Of a DNA stretch of 64,000 nt, positions 59,194-64,000 are shown piece after piece. The notes below the pieces were generated by a model. The model was not told where the DNA came from and made no database searches. It was given only the letters and a program-made list of their open reading frames with translations. The position numbers and the translations under genes are program-made. How positions within the stretch are numbered: the stretch's first letter is position 1; each line of letters starts with the position of its first letter. The stretch comes from CBDFNN01 sp965250215 (GTDB lineage: Bacteria; Bacteroidota; Rhodothermia; Rhodothermales; DATKEJ01), in assembly GCA_965250215.1 (NCBI GenBank), contig CBDFNN010000004.1, positions 620,001-684,000 on the forward strand, written 5' to 3'.

Positions 59194-61593
59194 ATGTCCA
59201 TTCAAGAGCAAGACCTCGTTCTGACAAATGAATTGCAAGAAATCCGTGGATCCGGGGCAGTGAACCCATTGAAAAGTGTCCAGCAATCCATGAATGATGC
59301 CGAACTTACGGCGATCTGCCTATCTGGTGGCGGCATAAGGAGCGCTTCATTTTGTTATGGTGTTCTCCAAGGTTTGGCGGGCGAACTTGGCAAGGCGACG
59401 GACGATTTTGACTATCTCAGTACGGTTTCGGGTGGAGGGTATATCGGGACTTGGCTCAAGGCGCGAAGCTCCAAGAAAAGTGGTGCCTCGTCTCTAGCGC
59501 CAAGTGCATCGGAAGTGCTAAAGAGCGAGGAAGAGCTTGCCAAGCTGAGGAAGGTTTCCGGATATCTGGCACCCGCAAAGTGGCAATTTTGGGGATTGAT
59601 AGGGATTGTTCTACGGAATCTACTTCTCAATTGGGTGGTCCTTTTGCCCCTCATGGCTGCACCGATTGCTTTCATAATGGGCCTCAGTGATCGAGTAGGC
59701 TACAGTATTTTTTTACTTCTTCTTTTCTATCTGGTCATCATTGCCTTTTTCCATTTCATTAGACCGGCAGGAAACGAAGAGCGGATGGCTCTTGCTCTTA
59801 AGCTAGTCGCGACATGGGGTGGATTAGTTGCGATTGAATGTTTCTTTCCTTGGCTAAAAAACCAGTTAACAGTTCTAGGAATTTTGAGCGGAATTTCCAT
59901 CGCAGGCCTCATTCCACATGTCTTGAATGCCCACTCTTTTCTTACCGAATCGAAATTAAATCCGCGGTGGATCCTCGTTGTGGCGGCTATTTTGTTTCAC
60001 TTGCTTGCATTTTTCCTTGTCTTCTGGTTTCTGGAAGATCTAGTTCCAGATCCTCGAATATTATTTGAGTTCAATTTCTTTTCCCACAATGAAGTGATAA
60101 ATGTCTTTTTGTGGTATGCGATCGTTTTAATGATTCTTGCCTTTGTCCTAGCGAATATTCTTGGACCCAATAGGATCTCGCTTCGCTCGATGTATGAGTC
60201 AAGATTGGCTGACGCATTTCGCCTTTTCGATTTTGACCTTGAGGATTCCAACAAAAAATCACTGTATCACATAATTAACTGCACCTTGAATCAGGATTCG
60301 ATCAGTGGCAGTGCGGATATGGAAAGACAGGGCAAATCCTTTTTCTTTAGCCCGGAATATTCAGGCTATTTTGGCAACTACAAGAGACTTGGGAGATATA
60401 GGGCCTCCAAGGCCATGTCGATTTCAGGAGCTGCCGTGAGTCCGAGAATGGGATCGAGAAGTTCTCAATTGATATTCTTTCCGCTTAGCTTCTTTAACGC
60501 AAGGCTAGGAGCCTGGATGAGATGGAATAGAGGCGACAACGAGCATGGGCTGGGAGTCTTTGACAAATTCCTATCACGAATACGAGAGCTCATTCCGATT
60601 CGAGTCCGAGAAGACGAGTTGGTATATCTCTCAGATGGAGGCCATTTTGACAACATGGGTTTGTACGAAATGGTGAGACGTCAATGTCGATACATCGTCG
60701 TGGTAGACGCGGAGCAAGATCCAGTAATCTCATTCGGTGGAATGGGAGACGCAATCCGAAAAATAAAAAGCGATTTTCGCGTACCCATATCATTAAATAC
60801 AAAAAACAAAGGTCGCGGCCTCTACACAGGCACAATTCATTACTCCCATCTTAACACAGCGACAGAGAAATTCAAGGATGGAATAGTAGTTGTTTTCAAA
60901 CCAGAGCTTGTGGGCGATCCGCCAGCGGATGTGGTGGCTTACCACAGGAAGAATCCGAGCTTTCCACATCAGACAACGGCAGATCAGTTTTTCAATGAAT
61001 CGCAGTTCGAAAGTTATCGTGCCTTGGGGAAATCGATGTCAGAATATTTTCTCGACATGTTCAACAACCTCTATGTTCGGCCGATCAAAACGAAAGAAGC
61101 ACGTTTAGTTGTCAAGCGTCTATCCTCGGTCGCCTATGCTTTAAAAAGTAATCTTAAACCTCCTGAAAAGGCAGGAGCTATCGTTTACAAAAAGGTACGG
61201 CGAGGATATCGTTTCTTTATGGTAAAGTCGAAAGACGAGAGCACCTGGGTTTTGCCCAAGGGCTACATTCGGGAAGGTGAAAGAGCCATGGCCTGTGCCA
61301 TGCGCGAAGTCCGAGAGGAATTAAACCTTGTACCCAAAAAACCACCTCTCAAGCCGACCGACAGGCCATTCGAAGGAGTTCGCTTTACTGCCGAATACGA
61401 GTTTCGCGGCCATATATTCTCTAACGTCTATTTCTTGGTTAGTCTTGATCAACTCGAAGAACTCCCAGAAGCCGGACCACTTTTTGAACAATGGAAGCGG
61501 AAAAAGGATTGGCGCTCAGTACAAAGTGTCAAAACAGATAATATCAAGATGGTCCTTGAAAAGGCGATTCGGAGGATTAAGGAAGAAGGCTGA
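59194..61593 (+). CDS. Patatin-like phospholipase / membrane / Nudix fusion protein
   Basis: A 799-residue three-part protein. The patatin domain has the oxyanion block LSGGGIRSASFCYGVLQGL (about 43-61), the nucleophile in STVSGGGYIGTW (Ser79) and the dyad Asp481 in YLSDGGHFDNMGLYEM. Between them, residues about 131-330 contain five or six membrane helices (for example LLLNWVVLLPLMAAPIAFIM, WILVVAAILFHLLAFFLVFW). A Nudix hydrolase domain occupies about 660-799; its box GYIREGERAMACAMREVREE (from residue 690) has all key glutamates. The likely chemistry is lipid acyl hydrolysis at a membrane plus removal of a nucleoside-diphosphate-linked group. I do not know this combination as a named family. 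It is followed 205 bp later by a possible kinase-fold protein. Confidence 0.88.
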   Translation: MSIQEQDLVLTNELQEIRGSGAVNPLKSVQQSMNDAELTAICLSGGGIRSASFCYGVLQGLAGELGKATDDFDYLSTVSGGGYIGTWLKARSSKKSGASSLAPSASEVLKSEEELAKLRKVSGYLAPAKWQFWGLIGIVLRNLLLNWVVLLPLMAAPIAFIMGLSDRVGYSIFLLLLFYLVIIAFFHFIRPAGNEERMALALKLVATWGGLVAIECFFPWLKNQLTVLGILSGISIAGLIPHVLNAHSFLTESKLNPRWILVVAAILFHLLAFFLVFWFLEDLVPDPRILFEFNFFSHNEVINVFLWYAIVLMILAFVLANILGPNRISLRSMYESRLADAFRLFDFDLEDSNKKSLYHIINCTLNQDSISGSADMERQGKSFFFSPEYSGYFGNYKRLGRYRASKAMSISGAAVSPRMGSRSSQLIFFPLSFFNARLGAWMRWNRGDNEHGLGVFDKFLSRIRELIPIRVREDELVYLSDGGHFDNMGLYEMVRRQCRYIVVVDAEQDPVISFGGMGDAIRKIKSDFRVPISLNTKNKGRGLYTGTIHYSHLNTATEKFKDGIVVVFKPELVGDPPADVVAYHRKNPSFPHQTTADQFFNESQFESYRALGKSMSEYFLDMFNNLYVRPIKTKEARLVVKRLSSVAYALKSNLKPPEKAGAIVYKKVRRGYRFFMVKSKDESTWVLPKGYIREGERAMACAMREVREELNLVPKKPPLKPTDRPFEGVRFTAEYEFRGHIFSNVYFLVSLDQLEELPEAGPLFEQWKRKKDWRSVQSVKTDNIKMVLEKAIRRIKEEG

Positions 61594-61798
61594 CCTGTCT
61601 CGTCCTGCTTCTCCAGACATTATGCTGGTCCTGCAAAACTCGCATCGATTCGGGCGAGTTTCTATTCTGATTGAGTCTTCCTCATCGTATTAATCTAGCC
61701 CAAGAATGAGGTATGCGAATCAGAACTATGAACTACCTTAACCAGAGCTATAGGAAGTAGCGAAGCAAACCCACCAGAAGCCAGACCAGCCATCCCCG

Positions 61799-62863
61799 AT
61801 GCCAACAAACAAACCTTCTCGCAAGAAAATTCCTTTTGATGTTAGTCCGGGCTTCACCGATTATCTAAGCAAGTACAACAGGACGGTCAAGCTCCCCATT
61901 TACTATGAGGAGTTAATGCACTACAATAATTCCATTCCTTTGATCGACTTGACTGGAAAGGACACCTTGTGGGAGACCGTTTACTACGACGATTACTATC
62001 CCCGGGGAATACCTCAGGCTCTGATCGAAATCTATTCACTGTTAAAAACGGATGGTGACATCGATGCACATGAACACCTTTCGGTAGATCGGATCGACTA
62101 CTGCTCTTTTGGAAATACGCATCCCTTTCGAGTTCGCATTATCAACCGACTCAACGATAATTACGATCACTACTACATCAAGCGAACTGATTCATCGAGA
62201 GTCTACGGACTGGAGTTAGAACATCTATTGTCTCCGGATCGAGTTCGTTATATGATTGACGGCGGGACGATTGTGGAGGAGCACATCGTTGGTCTCCCGG
62301 GCGATTTTTTCTTGCAGGAGCGTCTCGAGGATTCGGAGTTCAATCAAATAAGGATGGCCAAGGAATTCGTAAAATTCAACGAACGATGTTTTGTTCGACT
62401 CCTCGGAGATATGAGGTCGTACAACTATGTAGTCGACATTACGCCGGACATCGAGGCAACGCAGTACAGGATACGGGCGATCGACTTTGATCAACAGTCT
62501 TACGAGGGTCGAAAGAATTTCTACCTCCCCCAATATTTTTCTGATAACAATCCGATCATCAATCTCGGCATCAAGCACATGGATCCGAAGACTGTGAGGC
62601 AATATCAGCTTGAGGAGCGAATTCTAATTAAGAATCGCATTGTACTGTCCATGGATCGACTGACGGCCTTGATAGGTCACATGAGAATAGACCGTATCTC
62701 AAGTCACGAGAAGACGGAGCAGCTTCGCAACGAACTGGCAGTACATCATGAGAATGATGCCTTTCTAAGTTGCGAGAGCATGGGTGATGTCGTATTGGCC
62801 AATATTGAATTGCTCCTACAGAAGAAATTTAAACAGAGTATCGTCTTCGCGAAGGGAACGTGA
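61799..62863 (+). CDS. Unknown protein with kinase-like catalytic motifs
   Basis: A 354-residue soluble protein that I cannot name. LLGDMRSYNYVVDI (Asp204...Asn209) resembles a kinase catalytic loop, and IRAIDFDQQSYEG (Asp229-Phe-Asp231) a DFG-type metal loop about 20 residues later, as in atypical protein or small-molecule kinases. Upstream, HYYIKRTDSSRVYG might supply the ATP lysine and LPGDFFLQERL the hinge region. These matches are short, so a kinase fold is only an inference. No signal peptide or membrane helix is seen. It follows the patatin-Nudix gene on the same strand, and its TGA lies in the left arm of an inverted repeat. Confidence 0.7.
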   Translation: MPTNKPSRKKIPFDVSPGFTDYLSKYNRTVKLPIYYEELMHYNNSIPLIDLTGKDTLWETVYYDDYYPRGIPQALIEIYSLLKTDGDIDAHEHLSVDRIDYCSFGNTHPFRVRIINRLNDNYDHYYIKRTDSSRVYGLELEHLLSPDRVRYMIDGGTIVEEHIVGLPGDFFLQERLEDSEFNQIRMAKEFVKFNERCFVRLLGDMRSYNYVVDITPDIEATQYRIRAIDFDQQSYEGRKNFYLPQYFSDNNPIINLGIKHMDPKTVRQYQLEERILIKNRIVLSMDRLTALIGHMRIDRISSHEKTEQLRNELAVHHENDAFLSCESMGDVVLANIELLLQKKFKQSIVFAKGT

Positions 62864-63030
62864 AATGAGTTGTGAGTTTTGGGTGATGGGTTTTGAGTAG
62901 TTTTGGGTTACAAGTCTGTAGTTACGTCAAATGAATGAGGACTCCATTGGTGACTCATTTCCTGAGTCACTGAAAACTCTTACCCTCAGAACAACTCAGG
63001 ACTCATCACCCAAAACTCACAACTCATTTC
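62862..63030. repeat. Perfect 27-bp inverted repeat spanning the stops of two convergent genes
   Basis: The left arm (62862-62888) begins GAAATGAGTTGTGAGTTTTG and ends GGTGATG; the right arm (63004-63030) is its exact reverse complement. The stop codon of the kinase-like gene overlaps the left arm, and the DUF5916 stop lies in the right arm. The 115-bp spacer holds more of the same words (TGAGTAGTTTTGGG) and an inverted GTGACTCA pair. In RNA the arms could form a very long hairpin, acting as a shared terminator or blocking read-through. Confidence 0.9.
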
Positions 63031-64000
63031 CCTAGCCAATAGCTCAACTTTATCCCAAAGAAGTTGTCCCCGCCGGCCTGAAAAGCGTCGACTAAGGACT
63101 GTCCGGTAACAAAGTCTCCGACCGGATTAAATCCTGATCGATCTTGCTGCCACAGGGCATATAGTGTGCTGCCAGGTCGCCATTCCCAACGAAGGACCGC
63201 ATTGCTTCTAAATGAGACGAGGTTGAAATCTCTCTGGGGAAGTGTGAAACTCTGATCTCCATGGACTACTTCATACCCATCTTCGATGCTTGAGATTGTC
63301 GTACCCTCTTCGCCATAGATGTTTAATAGTTGACTTTCTGCCGCGTCCAACTCACCGAAGTCATAGAACTTTCCGCTCGCTGCGAATGGCTCAGCATAGA
63401 GTTCCAGTGAGAGGTTTGGGGTGAATGTGTAATCCAGTCGCAATTGGGTGGACAGGGTGCTTCGGTCTATGAGTGAAAATACGTAGCGTGTACCGAAGGT
63501 CTCTGTAGGTCCGCCTGATCTTGTCCCGATGTATTGCCTTCCTGCTCGCATTTGAGAATAATTTGGTCCGAGCGAGAGTTGCATCGCGTCTCCTGGTTGC
63601 CAACCCAATTCCAATTCTGCCTCAAAAATCCTTCGATCGAGACTATTCCAGTCATACACAACTTGGGCCTCCCATGTTACTCGTCGGGCGGGATTTCCAG
63701 AAAAATCCCATTCGGTGGCCCAATAAGATCCCGTGCCCATTCGAGGTCCACCTCTAGTCATCGTATCACTAAATGAATCTAGTCCGTGATCAATCTCCAG
63801 ACCCGTCGACCAGAAATTGCTCCAGGTTAAATCTAGCCTAACTTCTCCACCAGTACGTTGTCGCTGTCCGCCTGAATTCCAGCTCATGACACTGTTAGCA
63901 GAAATATCCCAATGCTGGAAGAGTTTTGAAGGGACGTTATCGCGATACTGAACAAATAGGTATTGGAGGAGGTCGTCGGCCTTTCCAAAACGACCAATGT
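63024..64000 (-). CDS. DUF5916-like beta-barrel protein, N-terminus cut by window edge
   Basis: The frame is open from 64000 to the stop at 63024-63026, so the N-terminal part is missing (325 codons present). The pattern is of alternating beta strands ending in aromatic residues, as in outer-membrane barrels: SMSWN-type repeats, SFRSNAVLRWEWRPGSTLYA then LWQQDRSG, and a last strand FFGIKLSYWLGK. The C-terminal blocks match DUF5916, a large protein with a carbohydrate-binding-like N-terminus and a barrel C-terminus in Bacteroidota. A Met near 63885 is internal, not the start. Function is unknown; an outer-membrane location is likely. Confidence 0.8.
   Translation of the reverse strand, partial: IGRFGKADDLLQYLFVQYRDNVPSKLFQHWDISANSVMSWNSGGQRQRTGGEVRLDLTWSNFWSTGLEIDHGLDSFSDTMTRGGPRMGTGSYWATEWDFSGNPARRVTWEAQVVYDWNSLDRRIFEAELELGWQPGDAMQLSLGPNYSQMRAGRQYIGTRSGGPTETFGTRYVFSLIDRSTLSTQLRLDYTFTPNLSLELYAEPFAASGKFYDFGELDAAESQLLNIYGEEGTTISSIEDGYEVVHGDQSFTLPQRDFNLVSFRSNAVLRWEWRPGSTLYALWQQDRSGFNPVGDFVTGQSLVDAFQAGGDNFFGIKLSYWLGK

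Overview
The window looks like a chromosomal segment of a marine-type bacterium from the Balneolota/Rhodothermota/Bacteroidota side of the FCB group. Evidence: a 1064-residue secreted CotH protein with a type IX secretion C-terminal signal of the YPNPFNPTTTI kind, many short lipoproteins with LL(I/V)SC lipoboxes, few strong Shine-Dalgarno sites, a DUF2911 protein, an omega subunit of the Bacteroidota type, and the order tRNA-Thr/Tyr/Gly/Thr-tuf-tRNA-Trp-secE-nusG. This placement is an inference from gene content; no rRNA is present.

Layout. 1-7.8 kb: cut lipoprotein, MscS channel, PQQ dehydrogenase lipoprotein with a haem c site, cysD-cysNC sulfate activation, and a diaminopropionate ammonia-lyase-like enzyme. 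7.9-13.1 kb (minus strand): ABC-2 permease, ATPase and HlyD-type lipoprotein, then AlkB alkane monooxygenase and a tocopherol-cyclase-like protein. 13.3-19.4 kb: tricorn-like protease, DUF4395-like membrane protein, a complete IS256-family element with target duplication, and an unknown membrane protein. 19.5-31.4 kb: housekeeping block gluQ | rplM-rpsI-rpsB-tsf-pyrH-frr, tRNA-Ser, yicC-gmk-rpoZ-coaBC, a family-4-like uracil-DNA glycosylase without its Fe-S cysteines, and dnaB. 31.5-39 kb: phosphatase-like lipoprotein, ydbS/ydbT PH-domain pair, lipoprotein, CotH/T9SS protein. 39-52.4 kb: ruvB, rpoN, a 56-residue unannotated ORF, DUF2911, rmuC, arsC, birA, lipoprotein, suhB-fabI, queA, ispD-ispF-dedA. 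52.5-55.3 kb: four tRNAs, tuf, tRNA-Trp, secE, nusG. 55.6-64 kb: an accessory stretch with a RidA lipoprotein, a Tat-exported gluconate-dehydrogenase-type pair, a patatin/membrane/Nudix fusion, a possible kinase-fold protein and a cut DUF5916 protein.

The most striking feature not explained by genes is a set of short, low-complexity repeat words (CAGCCCCT, CGGAACA, CCAATAA/ACCAAGA, TCTAG..ATCCAG, TGACGACTGA, GGGTGATGGGT and others). They fill most intergenic gaps and also run into coding sequence: the N-terminus of guanylate kinase is partly encoded by a CGGAACA array, and two convergent genes near 63 kb end inside the arms of a perfect 27-bp inverted repeat. The clearest protein-level novelties are the patatin-Nudix fusion and the uracil-DNA glycosylase lacking all four cluster ligands.
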